From Bacteroidales bacterium (GTDB lineage: Bacteria > Bacteroidota > Bacteroidia > Bacteroidales > F082): a stretch of DNA of 64,000 bases. Both the position numbers and the translations under genes were made by a program. The stretch covers positions 62,001 to 126,000 of the forward strand of contig JAKSMV010000002.1 of NCBI GenBank assembly GCA_024400425.1, read 5' to 3'. Positions 33,746 to 42,762 of the stretch are shown in pieces. How positions within the stretch are numbered: the first letter of the stretch is position 1; every line of letters starts with the position of its first letter. The notes below the pieces were generated by a model. It was given only the letters and a program-made list of their open reading frames with translations. It was not told where the DNA came from and searched no databases.

Positions 33746-34219
33746 TTATTTCTTGCTATAATATCGCTGCGTAGGGCTGTTGGGAGCCTCGGGGTCGGTC
33801 ATGAACAAATCTACACCCAACATGGGGTTGATGTGTTTGCGCTTCATGTAGTATTTATCGGACACCTTCAGGTGAATGGCAATTTCCTCCAAGGACCTCG
33901 GCTCAATGCAAAAAGCCAGTATTTCCTGCTGCTTCTTACTCCATGAGTGCTCCTTGTTGAGGTGGTCACGGTATGTTGGGTCGCTGGCAATCTTCAGGTC
34001 GCGAAACAGGCTGTCGGAATTGCACGACTGGTCGTAATAGGCATTCAGCATCTTTGCCGCCATCGACTTTCCGAACCTGCGGGCACGAGTCACGCAAAGG
34101 AACTTGTCTTCGGAGCACAAAGTCCTATTGACAAACCCTATGAGTCCGGATTTGTCGACATATTCGCTCCGTCGCGCAGATGCGAAACCTTCGTTTCCCA
34201 AGTTAATGATGTTTGCCAT
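33746..34219 (-). pseudogene. In-frame chimera: AAA-ATPase-like N-terminus joined to a winged-helix C-terminus
   Basis: 157 aa made of two unrelated pieces. Residues 1 to about 88 are the start of an AAA-ATPase-like (DUF1703-linked) protein: NEGFASARRSEYVDKSGLIG, then CVTRARRFGKSMAAKMLNAY with the P-loop-like RRFGKS, ending at DPTYRDHLNK. From about 90 the sequence changes to the last helix-turn-helix of a COG2865-type protein: QQEILAFCIEPRSLEEIAIH, INPMLGVDLFMTDPEAPNSP. Both families are normally 400-550 aa. The fusion keeps frame, so a short product is possible, but the ATPase core is gone. Confidence 0.78.
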
Positions 34220-34286
34220 GCGATTTTCTACTATGCGTATGATGTTTTCTGATTACAATTCAAACCAGAAATAGTTTTTTCCCCAA

Positions 34287-34403
34287 TCAGTTTTTTCTCC
34301 ACACCATCTTATTCACGATGCGCAAGTCATAGTTCTGCCGCAAGCGCGGGCTGGCCTGGGCTTGGGCGGTGAGGGTGGATAAAAGGGATTGGTTGAGTAA
34401 CAT
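34287..34403 (-). pseudogene. In-frame chimera of WbuC start and WecB end (38 codons)
   Basis: Starts MLLNQSLLSTLTAQAQASPR (compare WbuC MLLTQELLNTLTAQAKASPR), runs to NYDLR, then switches in frame to IVNKMVWRK, the exact end of WecB, plus one Asn and a stop. It looks like the scar of a deletion that removed everything between a wbuC start and a wecB end, that is, a second fnl set. Confidence 0.87.
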
Positions 34404-34566
34404 AACGTACCGTCGTTTTACGGCTTCGCCATGTCAGTCCCAATGCGGGTGACAGGCCTTATATTGTTTGAATTCACAAAAATAGTAAAAAAAACAGACG
34501 CTCTTGCCCCAAAAGCATAAAAAATATAAGGTGATTATTTACTTTTTTGGAGACAAATTCCTCTTC
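34404..34566. other. Non-coding spacer between the island and the dehydratase gene
   Basis: No gene is visible. An imperfect inverted repeat with a CCC/GGG core (TGTCAGTCCCAATGCGGGTGACA near 34432-34454) lies just beyond the wbuC/wecB scar, followed by AT-rich sequence up to the stop of the CapD-like gene. It could serve as a terminator for that gene. Confidence 0.5.
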
Positions 34567-36501
34567 TCAATCCAATTCCTGGTACTTGCTGTTTTGGCTC
34601 TTGTACTCAGGCACTATCTCTTTCATTTTTCGGACAATGGCCATTTCGTCGGCAGCATAGGAAAGTTCGAGGAGTTCCTTCTCATTCTTGCAAGCGAGTT
34701 CATAAGGATATTCCCGCACGGTAGCCACCTTGATTTTAGGATGGCGCGTGGGCTTGGTCTGCTCGGCATCGTTGAGCACCTCCTCGTAGAGTTTCTCGCC
34801 ATCGCGGAGACCGGTGAACTGGATTTCGACGTCCTTGGCGCCCGAGAGCTTGATCATCCTTTGGGCCAAATCCACAATCTTGACCGGTTTGCCCATGTCG
34901 AAGACGAAGATTTCGCCTCCGTTGCCCATGGTGCCGGCTTCGAGGACGAGCTTGCAGGCCTCGGGAATCAGCATGAAATAACGGATGATATCGGGATGGG
35001 TGACCTTGACAGGTCCTCCGTTTCTGATCTGTTCACGGAAGATAGGGATGACCGACCCGTTGGAGCCCAACACGTTGCCGAAGCGGGTGGTGACGAATTG
35101 GGTGCAGCCTTCGACCTCGCCATCGGCGATAGCCTTGTTCAGCGACTGGCAGTAGATCTCGCAGATGCGTTTCGAGCAACCCATCACATTGGTGGGGTTG
35201 ACGGCCTTGTCGGTGGATATCATGACGAACTTCTTCGTGCCGTACTTGACAGCGAGGTCGGCCACCACGCGCGTGCCGTAGATGTTGTTCTGCACGGCCT
35301 CGGCCGGGTTGTCCTCCATCATGGGCACATGCTTGTAGGCTGCGGCATGGAAGACATATTCTGGCCGGAAGGTGGCGAACAGCTGTTCCATGCGGTCGGC
35401 CTTGCAGATGCTGGTGACGATGGTCTTCACCTCGAGGTCGGCATGATGGTTGGCCATATAGAGCCTGACATCGTGCATGGGGGTCTCGGCCTGGTCGATG
35501 AGGACGAGTTCGGCCGGATGGAACTTGGCCACCTGACGGGCCATCTCGCTGCCGATGGAGCCTGCCGCACCCGTGATGAGGATGCGCTTGTCGCGTAGCA
35601 TGCTGCCGATAGCCATCATATCGACTTCAATCTTCTCGCGAGGGAGAAGGTCTTCGACCTCTACCTTACGGAGCTGTTTGTGAGAGAGATTCGACTTGCC
35701 GTCCCATTCCTCGGCTGCCGGCATCATCATAATCCTGATATTGGCCTGTATGAGTGCGTCGATGAGGGAGGTCCGTTTGGTGAAGCGTTCCGTCTGCAGT
35801 GGCGACACGAGCAGGGTGGTGACATATTTCCGCTTCATTATCTCGACAATCGAGTCGTCGTCGTAATACACCTTGGCGCCCAGAAGCCATGACCCGGCCA
35901 TCGATGGATCGCCCGAAACGAATCCCTCCAACTGATAACGTGCAGATTTCTCGGTACGCACACTCTTGGCCAGTGAAATGCCTCCTTCCAGACAGCCATA
36001 GATGAACAGGTTTTGCTTGTTGTTGGTGGAACGGAAGTTGTCGTAAAGCGCCTTGACGAGGACCCTAAGGGCACACATCAAGGTGGTGGCTATGACGAAC
36101 AGGAGTATGGCACTGTGTATGTGCGGGAAGAAGATGCATGGAGCGATGGCAGTACGCACCTGCAGTTCGTGCAGCAGCGCAAGGACAAGACAGGAAGCGG
36201 CTGTGGAAAACGCAAGCCGGTAGAGGTCGACGAACGAGCTGTAACGCACGACCCCACGGAAGGTATGAAACACCGCAAAGAACACGATGAAGACGATGAG
36301 GCTGAGAAGCAGACCGTAGGTAACGGGCCTGAAATGCTGCACCAGCGACATGGCTCCGTGCTGAATGTAATAGGAAGCCAGTCCCGAGAAGAACACTATG
36401 GCACAATCGAGCACCAGGACACACCAGTATGGCAGTGCATTTTTGGAAAAATACCAACTGCAAAACTTTCTTACTGGGGTTAAAACCTTGTCTTTAATCA
36501 T
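34567..36501 (-). CDS. Membrane-bound UDP-GlcNAc 4,6-dehydratase (CapD/PglF/WbpM family)
   Basis: 644 aa. The first ~130 residues carry four membrane spans, followed by a CoA-binding-like Rossmann region (LFIYGCLEGGISLAKSVRTE) and the SDR catalytic domain from about 300: RILITGAAGSIGSEMARQV, VFHAAAYKHVPMMEDNP, MISTDKAVNPTNVMGCSKR and VTTRFGNVLGSNGSVIP. As in WbpM and PglF the usual catalytic Tyr is replaced by Met. It makes UDP-4-keto-6-deoxy-HexNAc, a precursor of QuiNAc, bacillosamine or FucNAc. It follows ugd by 30 bases in the same run, so UDP-sugar supply genes resume directly after the accessory island. Confidence 0.92.
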   Translation of the reverse strand: MIKDKVLTPVRKFCSWYFSKNALPYWCVLVLDCAIVFFSGLASYYIQHGAMSLVQHFRPVTYGLLLSLIVFIVFFAVFHTFRGVVRYSSFVDLYRLAFSTAASCLVLALLHELQVRTAIAPCIFFPHIHSAILLFVIATTLMCALRVLVKALYDNFRSTNNKQNLFIYGCLEGGISLAKSVRTEKSARYQLEGFVSGDPSMAGSWLLGAKVYYDDDSIVEIMKRKYVTTLLVSPLQTERFTKRTSLIDALIQANIRIMMMPAAEEWDGKSNLSHKQLRKVEVEDLLPREKIEVDMMAIGSMLRDKRILITGAAGSIGSEMARQVAKFHPAELVLIDQAETPMHDVRLYMANHHADLEVKTIVTSICKADRMEQLFATFRPEYVFHAAAYKHVPMMEDNPAEAVQNNIYGTRVVADLAVKYGTKKFVMISTDKAVNPTNVMGCSKRICEIYCQSLNKAIADGEVEGCTQFVTTRFGNVLGSNGSVIPIFREQIRNGGPVKVTHPDIIRYFMLIPEACKLVLEAGTMGNGGEIFVFDMGKPVKIVDLAQRMIKLSGAKDVEIQFTGLRDGEKLYEEVLNDAEQTKPTRHPKIKVATVREYPYELACKNEKELLELSYAADEMAIVRKMKEIVPEYKSQNSKYQELD

Positions 36502-36531
36502 GATTCGGCCATTTTATTGGAGTTTCTATTG

Positions 36532-37830
36532 TCAGTCTCTTCTGAACAAATCTCTTGTATATACTTTGTCTTTCACGTCGTCGAGGCAGGCATCGTAGCG
36601 GTTGGCGATGATGGCATGGCTTTGTTGCTTGAAGGCTTCGAGGTCGTTGACCACACGGCTGCCGAAGAAGGTGGTGCCATCGTCAAGGGTGGGTTCGTAG
36701 ATGATGACTTCGGCACCTTTGGCCTTGATGCGTTTCATCACGCCCTGAATGCTGCTTTGGCGGAAGTTGTCGGAGTTGCTCTTCATGGTGAGGCGGAACA
36801 CGCCGATGACGCAATGGCGTTCGTGGGCCGTGTCGTATTGGCCTTGGCTGTAGTAGTCGTAGTAGCCGGCTTTCTTCAGCACTTGGTCGGCAATGAAGTC
36901 CTTGCGGGTGCGGTTGCTCTCCACGATGGCACGGATGAGGTCCTCGGGCACGTCTTCGTAGTTGGCGAGGAGCTGTTTGGTGTCTTTCGGCAGGCAGTAG
37001 CCACCATAGCCGAAGCTCGGGTTGTTGTAGTGCGAGCCGATACGTGGGTCGAGGCAGATGCCATCAATGATATTCTGGGTGTCGAGGCCTTTCACCTCGG
37101 CATAGGTGTCGAGTTCGTTGAAGTAGCTCACGCGCAAGGCGAGATAGGTGTTGGCGAAGAGCTTCACGGCCTCGGCTTCCTTCATGCCCATGAACAGGGT
37201 CGGGATGTCCTCCTTGATGGCGCCCTGCTGCAGCAATGCGGCAAACTCGTGCGCCTTGGCTTCGAGGTCAACGCTTACCAGCGACTCGATGGCGGCATTC
37301 TCCACTTCATAGTTCCTGATGGGTTTCGGGTAGCCGACGATGATACGGCTCGGATAGAGATTGTCGTACAAGGCCTTGCTCTCCCTGAGGAACTCTGGCG
37401 AGAACAGCAGGTTGAGGTGCTTCACGCCCTTGGCGGCATACTTCACGTAGAGGCTGCGGGTGTAGCCCACCGGTATGGTGCTCTTGATGACCATCACGGC
37501 TTCGGGGTTGACGCTCAGCACCAGGTCGATGACCTCTTCAACATGGGATGTGTCGAAGAAGTTCTTCTGCGGGTCGTAGTTGGTGGGTGCTGCTATGACG
37601 ACGAAGTCGGCATCCTTGTAGGCGGCAGCGCCATCGAGGGTGGCCGTCAGGTCGAGGTCCTTCTCTGCAAGGTATTTCTCGATGTATTCGTCTTGGATGG
37701 GCGACTTCTTATTATTGATAAGTTCGACCTTCTCAGGGATGACATCGACAGCCATCACGTGGTTGCGTTGCGCCAGAAGGGTTGCGATGCTCAGACCGAC
37801 ATAGCCGGTTCCTGCTACTGCGATGTTCAT
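36532..37830 (-). CDS. ugd: UDP-glucose 6-dehydrogenase
   Basis: 432 aa of the UDP-glucose/GDP-mannose dehydrogenase family: [20 protein letters not shown] is the NAD loop, [15 protein letters not shown] the middle motif, [20 protein letters not shown] the substrate segment, and [20 protein letters not shown] holds the catalytic Cys. FSPEFLRE with YCLPKD is the form typical of UDP-glucose rather than UDP-HexNAc enzymes. It would supply UDP-glucuronate, an acid sugar to which amino acids can be amide-linked. The upstream gap holds a large palindromic repeat. Confidence 0.93.
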   Translation of the reverse strand: MNIAVAGTGYVGLSIATLLAQRNHVMAVDVIPEKVELINNKKSPIQDEYIEKYLAEKDLDLTATLDGAAAYKDADFVVIAAPTNYDPQKNFFDTSHVEEVIDLVLSVNPEAVMVIKSTIPVGYTRSLYVKYAAKGVKHLNLLFSPEFLRESKALYDNLYPSRIIVGYPKPIRNYEVENAAIESLVSVDLEAKAHEFAALLQQGAIKEDIPTLFMGMKEAEAVKLFANTYLALRVSYFNELDTYAEVKGLDTQNIIDGICLDPRIGSHYNNPSFGYGGYCLPKDTKQLLANYEDVPEDLIRAIVESNRTRKDFIADQVLKKAGYYDYYSQGQYDTAHERHCVIGVFRLTMKSNSDNFRQSSIQGVMKRIKAKGAEVIIYEPTLDDGTTFFGSRVVNDLEAFKQQSHAIIANRYDACLDDVKDKVYTRDLFRRD

Positions 37831-37861
37831 TATTTGTTATTCTTATTGATTCGTTTGATAG

Positions 37862-38015
37862 GAAAAAAACATTAAAGACACTCTTGTGTGATGGGCTCTT
37901 CCAGAGCCTTTATGCTGTCAAGCCACCCCGAAGCCTCAAGCGAGCTTGGCCTTCGAGCCGTCTTGGCCAAGGCTTGAAAAGCCTGTAGTCCTAAAGTGTT
38001 TTTCTTGTTTTTTTC
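37862..38015. repeat. Palindrome-rich element with 21-bp imperfect outer arms
   Basis: Outer arms 37862-37882 and 37995-38015 match inverted at about 18 of 21 positions (GAAAAAAACA... / ...TGTTTTTTTC). Inside are three smaller perfect hairpins: GGCTCT-TCC-AGAGCC (37894-37908), CTTGGCC/GGCCAAG (37945-37971) and AGGCTT-GAA-AAGCCT (37970-37984). It fills the gap between the PIG-L-like gene and ugd. Confidence 0.75.
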
Positions 38016-38032
38016 AATATTCTACTAATGTC

Positions 38033-39334
38033 TTAATGCTTCATCTGGTCAGCCACATGGAGAAACTCTTCGACATTCATCTGCTTGAGGAAGATGAGGC
38101 CATGGGTGGCGCGGATGAGTGGATGCTGGTTTTCGTAGAAGTAGTCCTTGCCAAGCAAGAGTTGCACATCCTTGAGTTGCCGTACCCAGATGCTTTCTGA
38201 GAGTTCGCTGAAGGTGCCGTCGAAGTTGGGGTTGGGGAACTCGGCTTCCACCTGGGTGAGGTAACTGTCGCGGAAGGCCTTCTCGATGACGGCGAAGTTG
38301 TTGAGCGACACGGGTACGATGATGTTGGCTTCTTCGAGGGCAAAGGTGGACCACACGTTACGGTAGCCCATGATTTTGAGTTGGCTGAGGTCGGCTTCCT
38401 CGTTCCATGCCTCGATGGCCTTGGCGATGGTCTGCAGCACCTTGTAGTGGGTGTTGGTGGGACCTACATCCATGGGGTCCATGATGACGCTGATGGTGGT
38501 CGGTTTGATGGCATGCAGCTGCTGCAGCACAGGCTCCACGTCGCGTTCGCGGTTCGGGAAGTCGTGGCTGTCCTTATAGAAACCGAGATGCAGGTGATGC
38601 ACGTTCTTCACGCTGACGCCCGTGTAGGCCCACACGAGTTCTTCCTCGAATTCGCGTATCATGCCTTTGAGTTGCTGCAGCTCAGGGTCGTCGTGGGCTT
38701 TCTGTGGCTCGTTGGCGAGGAGTTGCTGGGCAGCTTCGAATCGGGCGACGAGTCCGTCGAGGTTGTTGGGATGCCAGATGCCTACGGCATTGCGCAAGAA
38801 GCGGTGGCAGAAGCCTCGACGCATCTCATGGCTGTTCTTACCGGCCACGTTGTCGAGGTAGTGATAGACGTCCTTGTCGCGCTTCAAGCGGTAGCCTTGC
38901 TCGAAGAAGTCGGGGTAGTTCACCATCTGTATCTCGCCTTGGCGCAGATAGCTGAGGGTGTCGGCGATGGCTTGGCTGAGGTAGTCGTTATTGACCGAGT
39001 TGTAGCCCGAGGTGGCGATGCCGAAGTGCACCTCGTTGCTGGGGCAGCGCAACTGGCGGTTGATGATAGGCATGATGCCGAGCATGATGTCGTCGTGGTG
39101 TGGTCCCGTGTTGAAGATGACTTCGTTCTCGAAGGGTTTGACACCACGTTGCAGCTTGACTTTCACATGGTCGATGACGGCAGTCACGGCTTTAGGCTCG
39201 GTGAGGCCCAAGCGTGTGCATTCGGCATCAGAGCGTAGCTCTTCGGCCGTGAGCTTGTGGGCATAGCGGTTGAGGCGCTTGCAGAGTGCTAATATAGCGC
39301 GTTCAGCCTCTGCTATATATTCGTTATAGTTCAA
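38033..39334 (-). CDS. PIG-L-like deacetylase domain protein (stand-alone relative of the NagB-fused form)
   Basis: 433 aa. NTGPHHDDIMLGIMPIINRQ near residues 74-93 carries the H-x-D-D metal motif of PIG-L/LmbE deacetylases; HHLHLGFY and VIMDPMDVGPTNTHYKVL are further conserved parts. In Bacteroides relatives this domain follows an N-terminal NagB-like domain in a protein of about 660 aa; here that part is absent and the frame opens with TTG, preceded by an in-frame stop. A separate nagB lies 3.5 kb upstream. Either the organism has a split form or the N-terminal half was lost. Likely role: amino-sugar deacetylation. A nested palindrome cluster lies just upstream. Confidence 0.75.
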   Translation of the reverse strand: MNYNEYIAEAERAILALCKRLNRYAHKLTAEELRSDAECTRLGLTEPKAVTAVIDHVKVKLQRGVKPFENEVIFNTGPHHDDIMLGIMPIINRQLRCPSNEVHFGIATSGYNSVNNDYLSQAIADTLSYLRQGEIQMVNYPDFFEQGYRLKRDKDVYHYLDNVAGKNSHEMRRGFCHRFLRNAVGIWHPNNLDGLVARFEAAQQLLANEPQKAHDDPELQQLKGMIREFEEELVWAYTGVSVKNVHHLHLGFYKDSHDFPNRERDVEPVLQQLHAIKPTTISVIMDPMDVGPTNTHYKVLQTIAKAIEAWNEEADLSQLKIMGYRNVWSTFALEEANIIVPVSLNNFAVIEKAFRDSYLTQVEAEFPNPNFDGTFSELSESIWVRQLKDVQLLLGKDYFYENQHPLIRATHGLIFLKQMNVEEFLHVADQMKH

Positions 39335-39351
39335 AATTCTAATGGTTTAAA

Positions 39352-39498
39352 GTCTGTTTTGATCTAGGTAAAACAAATAACAATGTCATTTCGACCGCAG
39401 GGAAGAAATCTATTGTTATTTGTTTCACTCAAAAAAAGCCTATAGATACTCTCCTTCGTCGGTATGACATAGACTTTTTTTGAAAAATCAAAACAGAC
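39352..39498. repeat. Nested cloverleaf-like palindrome cluster (GTCAT...ATCT family)
   Basis: Outer perfect arms GTCTGTTTTGAT (39352-39363) and ATCAAAACAGAC (39487-39498) enclose two hairpins. Hairpin 1 has perfect 14-bp arms AAACAAATAACAAT / ATTGTTATTTGTTT (39371-39384, 39412-39425) and a 27-base loop from GTCAT to ATCT. Hairpin 2 has 15-bp arms with one mismatch (39429-39443, 39469-39483) and a 25-base loop that is a related sequence on the other strand. Loops are alike; arms are not. Confidence 0.92.
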
Positions 39499-39515
39499 AC
39501 TTATAAAAAACACGA

Positions 39516-40784
39516 TTACAGTCTTCCGTCGATGACATTGCGTGGCAACACACCTTTAACATCGTAGATGACTCCGTTTGCTTTCACAAGGCTCTTGACG
39601 TCAAGTTCGAGGAAGTCGTTGTGGGCGACACCGAGGATGATGGCGTCAAACTGGTCTTTCGGAAGCTCGTTTGTTACCTCAATGCCATATTCATGCATCA
39701 CTTTTTCCTTGCTGGCCCATGGGTCGTAGATGGTGATGTTGTGGGTGTATTCTGCTAAGGTGTGATAGATATCCACTATCTTGGTGTTGCGGATATCGGG
39801 GCAGTTCTCCTTGAAGGTGATGCCCAAGATGAGCATTTTGGCGTCTTTCACCATCACGCCTTTCTTGTTCATGCATTTGATGGTCTGGTTGGCAACGTAG
39901 GCACCCATGCCATCGTTCAGGCGACGTGAGGCGTGCATCACGCGTGGCAGAACGCCATAGACTTGTGCTTTCTCGATCAGGTAATATGGATCGACCGAGA
40001 TGCAGTGACCGCCAACAAGACCAGGACTCAGCTTGATGAAGTTCCATTTCGAAGCGGCAGCATCGATGACGTCGTGGGTGTCGATACCCATGGCGTTGAA
40101 GATCTTGGCCAGTTCGTTCATGAAGGCGATATTGACGTCGCGTTGCGAGTTCTCGATGATTTTGGAAGCTTCAGCCACCTTGATGCTTGGAGCCTTGTGG
40201 GTTCCGTTGACCAGAACGCTGTTGTATATGGCATCAACGTAATCGGCTATCTCGGGTGTTGAGCCAGAGGTCACTTTGCGGATTTTCTCTACGGTGTGTT
40301 GCTTGTCGCCTGGGTTGATACGCTCTGGGCTGTAGCCTGCAAAGAAATCGACGTTGAACTTGAGTCCTGACACTCTTTCAACAACAGGCAGGCATTCTTC
40401 TTCGGTCACACCAGGATAGACGGTGCTTTCATAGACTACGACATCGCCTTTGCTGATGACCTTACCAACGGTTTCGCTAGCGCCCCAAAGAGGCTTGAGG
40501 TCGGGACGGTTGTTTTCATCGACAGGTGTTGGGACGGCTACCACATAGAAGTTGCAGTCCTTGATATCGTCGAGTTTCGTGGTGCAGCGGAAGCCATGGT
40601 TCTTGATGGCGTCTTGCAGCAATTCGTCGCTTACTTCAAGGGTGGCATCATGGCCAGCCATGAGAGCGTCAACGCGAGCTTGGTTCATGTCGAAACCTAT
40701 TGTTTCATGCTTGGTTGAAAAAAGTCGTGCCAAAGGCAAACCTACATAACCTAGGCCAATGACACATATTTTTGTTTCCTTCAT
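39516..40784 (-). CDS. UDP-N-acetyl-hexosamine 6-dehydrogenase (WbpA/WbpO/TviB family)
   Basis: 422 aa nucleotide-sugar dehydrogenase: KICVIGLGYVGLPLARLFS, YESTVYPGVTEEECLPVVE, FFAGYSPERINPGDKQHTVE, SKIIENSQRDVNIAFMNELA, and LVGGHCISVDPYYLIEKAQ with the catalytic Cys. The AGYSPERINPGD and GGHCISVDPYYL forms mark the HexNAc-specific group that makes UDP-GlcNAcA or UDP-GalNAcA. With the WbpB-like gene two places upstream it could start the path to 2,3-diamino-uronates, but the later aminotransferase and acetyltransferase (WbpE, WbpD) are not in the window. rmlA lies 23 bases upstream. Confidence 0.9.
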   Translation of the reverse strand: MKETKICVIGLGYVGLPLARLFSTKHETIGFDMNQARVDALMAGHDATLEVSDELLQDAIKNHGFRCTTKLDDIKDCNFYVVAVPTPVDENNRPDLKPLWGASETVGKVISKGDVVVYESTVYPGVTEEECLPVVERVSGLKFNVDFFAGYSPERINPGDKQHTVEKIRKVTSGSTPEIADYVDAIYNSVLVNGTHKAPSIKVAEASKIIENSQRDVNIAFMNELAKIFNAMGIDTHDVIDAAASKWNFIKLSPGLVGGHCISVDPYYLIEKAQVYGVLPRVMHASRRLNDGMGAYVANQTIKCMNKKGVMVKDAKMLILGITFKENCPDIRNTKIVDIYHTLAEYTHNITIYDPWASKEKVMHEYGIEVTNELPKDQFDAIILGVAHNDFLELDVKSLVKANGVIYDVKGVLPRNVIDGRL

Positions 40785-40807
40785 ATTTAAAAAATGTATT
40801 GTTGTCC

Positions 40808-41719
40808 TTATTTATTGAACGTGTCGGAAGTGATTTCTTCCTTGCATTCGTCGATGACTTTGAGGAGATATTGTCCGTATTGGTTTTTCAGCATGGGCTT
40901 GGCAATCTCGCGCATGCGTTCTTCCGTAATCCAGCCGTTGCGGTAGGCGATGCCTTCCAGGCAGGCGATCTTCAGCCCTTGGCGTTTCTCGATGACTTCG
41001 ACGAAGGTGGAAGCCTCGCTCAGCGAGTCGTGTGTGCCTGTGTCGAGCCATGCGAAGCCACGGCCAAACACCTGGACCTTCAGCTCGCCATCTTCAAGGA
41101 AGCGTTGGTTCACCGTGGTGATTTCGAGTTCGCCACGTGCCGATGGCTTGATGGTCTTGGCCACTTCGACGACCTTGTTGGGGTAGAAATAGAGTCCCAC
41201 TACGGCATAGTTGCTCTTAGGCTCTTTGGGTTTCTCCTCGATGCTGAGGCAGTTGCCTTGCTTATCGAACTCGGCCACGCCATAGCGCTCTGGGTCGGCT
41301 ACCCAATAGCCAAACACGGTGGCTTTCTGGTTTTCTTCGGCATCTTTCACTGCTTGGCGCAACAGGTTGGTGAAGCCTACGCCATGGAAGATATTGTCGC
41401 CCAAGACCAAGCAGGCACAGTCGTCGCCGATGAACTTCTCGCCAATGATGAAGGCTTGTGCGAGACCATCGGGAGAGGGTTGCTCAGCATACTCGAAACG
41501 GACACCATAGTCGGAGCCATCACCAAGGAGACGCTTGAAACCAGGCAGGTCTTGTGGTGTGGAGATGATGAGTATCTCGCGGATGCCAGCCAGCATCAGG
41601 GCCGAGATGGGATAATAGACCATGGGTTTATCATATATAGGAAGCAGTTGCTTCGAAACGCCCTTGGTGATAGGATACAATCGAGTGCCGGAACCACCGG
41701 CGAGAACTATTCCTTTCAT
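40808..41719 (-). CDS. rmlA: Glucose-1-phosphate thymidylyltransferase
   Basis: 303 aa, nearly textbook RmlA/Rfb[21 protein letters not shown] at the N-terminus, then [51 protein letters not shown] and [20 protein letters not shown]. It makes dTDP-glucose from dTTP and glucose 1-phosphate. rmlB is found at 46721-47962 rather than next to it, with nagB and DUF4954 between; rmlC and rmlD are absent from the window. dTDP-4-keto-6-deoxyglucose may thus feed a sugar other than rhamnose, or the missing genes lie elsewhere. Confidence 0.95.
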   Translation of the reverse strand: MKGIVLAGGSGTRLYPITKGVSKQLLPIYDKPMVYYPISALMLAGIREILIISTPQDLPGFKRLLGDGSDYGVRFEYAEQPSPDGLAQAFIIGEKFIGDDCACLVLGDNIFHGVGFTNLLRQAVKDAEENQKATVFGYWVADPERYGVAEFDKQGNCLSIEEKPKEPKSNYAVVGLYFYPNKVVEVAKTIKPSARGELEITTVNQRFLEDGELKVQVFGRGFAWLDTGTHDSLSEASTFVEVIEKRQGLKIACLEGIAYRNGWITEERMREIAKPMLKNQYGQYLLKVIDECKEEITSDTFNK

Positions 41720-41760
41720 GTTTATCTGATTTTTATTGATTGCTATTTTGTTACTGTCTC

Positions 41761-42729
41761 TTACTTCCAGCCGAAGGGGTGTCCGCTGAGAGGCAATTTG
41801 GCCATGGGGTGATAGTCGCCACGTAGGCCGATAGGTGTGGCGTTTCGGATTTCATAGACCGTCTCGATGCACGGACGGGCTTCGGCGATGCCAAAGCCTC
41901 GGCCAGCGAGAATCTCTTGGTAGCTCTTGGTGTGCAGCTCGGTGAAGCCTTGGCTGAATTCGAATTCGTCGCCATCAATCATGATGGTGCGGTAGGTGCG
42001 TTTCTCGCCTTCGACAGCATTGTCGGGCAAGGTATCGGCATTGATGCTCAGGAAGTAGCGCACACGGGCCTGCTTGAGTTCGAGATAGCCTGCCACACGG
42101 TCGTGCGAAGCCACGTGGACGATGTTCTTCTGCACGGGACCGAAAACCCATTGCAGCATGTCGTAGAAGTGCACGCCGATGTTGGTGGCTATGCCGCCGC
42201 TCTTGTTGACGTCGCCTTTCCATGAGGTGTAATACCAATAGCCACGTGAGGTGATATAGGTGAGATCGACGTCATAGATCTTGTCCTTTGGGCCTTCTTC
42301 AATTCTCTTTTTGAGGGCCACAATCTTGTCGTGCAGGCGCAGCTGAAGGATGGTGTAGGCCTTATGGCCTTGGCGTTCTTCCACCTTTTGCAGTGCATCG
42401 ATATTCCATGGGTTCAGCACGACAGGCTTCTCGCAGATGACATCGGCACCAAGGCGCAAACCGTAGCGTGTGTGGGCGTCGTGCAGATAGTTTGGCGTGC
42501 AGACACTCACATAATCAATTTGTTTGCCTTCGTCTTTGAGTTTTGTGCAATGACGGTCGAAAAGTTCCTGTTCGGTGAAGAAGGAAGCTTTCGGGAAATA
42601 ACTATCCATGATGCCGACACTGTCGTTCTTGTCGTAAGCGGCAACGAGGTCGTTACCAGTGTCTTTTATGGCTTTCAAATGGCGTGGAGCGATGTAGCCG
42701 CCAACGCCAATGATGGCAAATTTTTTCAT
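41761..42729 (-). CDS. Gfo/Idh/MocA oxidoreductase, WbpB/WlbA-like
   Basis: NAD-dependent oxidoreductase, 322 aa from the ATG used ([20 protein letters not shown]); a longer TTG-initiated frame adds eight residues not typical of the family. [17 protein letters not shown] is the catalytic-lysine motif of the family, and [20 protein letters not shown] plus [12 protein letters not shown] is characteristic of WbpB/WlbA, which oxidises C3 of UDP-GlcNAcA. The neighbouring UDP-HexNAc 6-dehydrogenase would supply that substrate. No adjacent WbpE-like aminotransferase is seen. Confidence 0.88.
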   Translation of the reverse strand: MKKFAIIGVGGYIAPRHLKAIKDTGNDLVAAYDKNDSVGIMDSYFPKASFFTEQELFDRHCTKLKDEGKQIDYVSVCTPNYLHDAHTRYGLRLGADVICEKPVVLNPWNIDALQKVEERQGHKAYTILQLRLHDKIVALKKRIEEGPKDKIYDVDLTYITSRGYWYYTSWKGDVNKSGGIATNIGVHFYDMLQWVFGPVQKNIVHVASHDRVAGYLELKQARVRYFLSINADTLPDNAVEGEKRTYRTIMIDGDEFEFSQGFTELHTKSYQEILAGRGFGIAEARPCIETVYEIRNATPIGLRGDYHPMAKLPLSGHPFGWK

Positions 42730-42762
42730 ATTTAGTAATTTTGATGATTTCAATTTTTTCGG

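Noticed and set aside
25310..34403. Prophage or integrative conjugative element
   Set aside because: There is no integrase, relaxase, mobilisation or structural gene, and no tRNA-based attachment site; the duplicated wecB ends are the only boundary marks.
34504..35598. Open frame of 364 codons on the plus strand opposite the CapD/PglF-like gene
   Set aside because: It is a shadow of the minus-strand gene; low complexity with His, Asp and Leu, no domain.
36517..37875. Long open frame of 452 codons on the plus strand opposite ugd
   Set aside because: It lies over a complete, well-recognised ugd on the minus strand; the translation is of antisense type (rich in Val, Ala, Asp) with no domain motifs.
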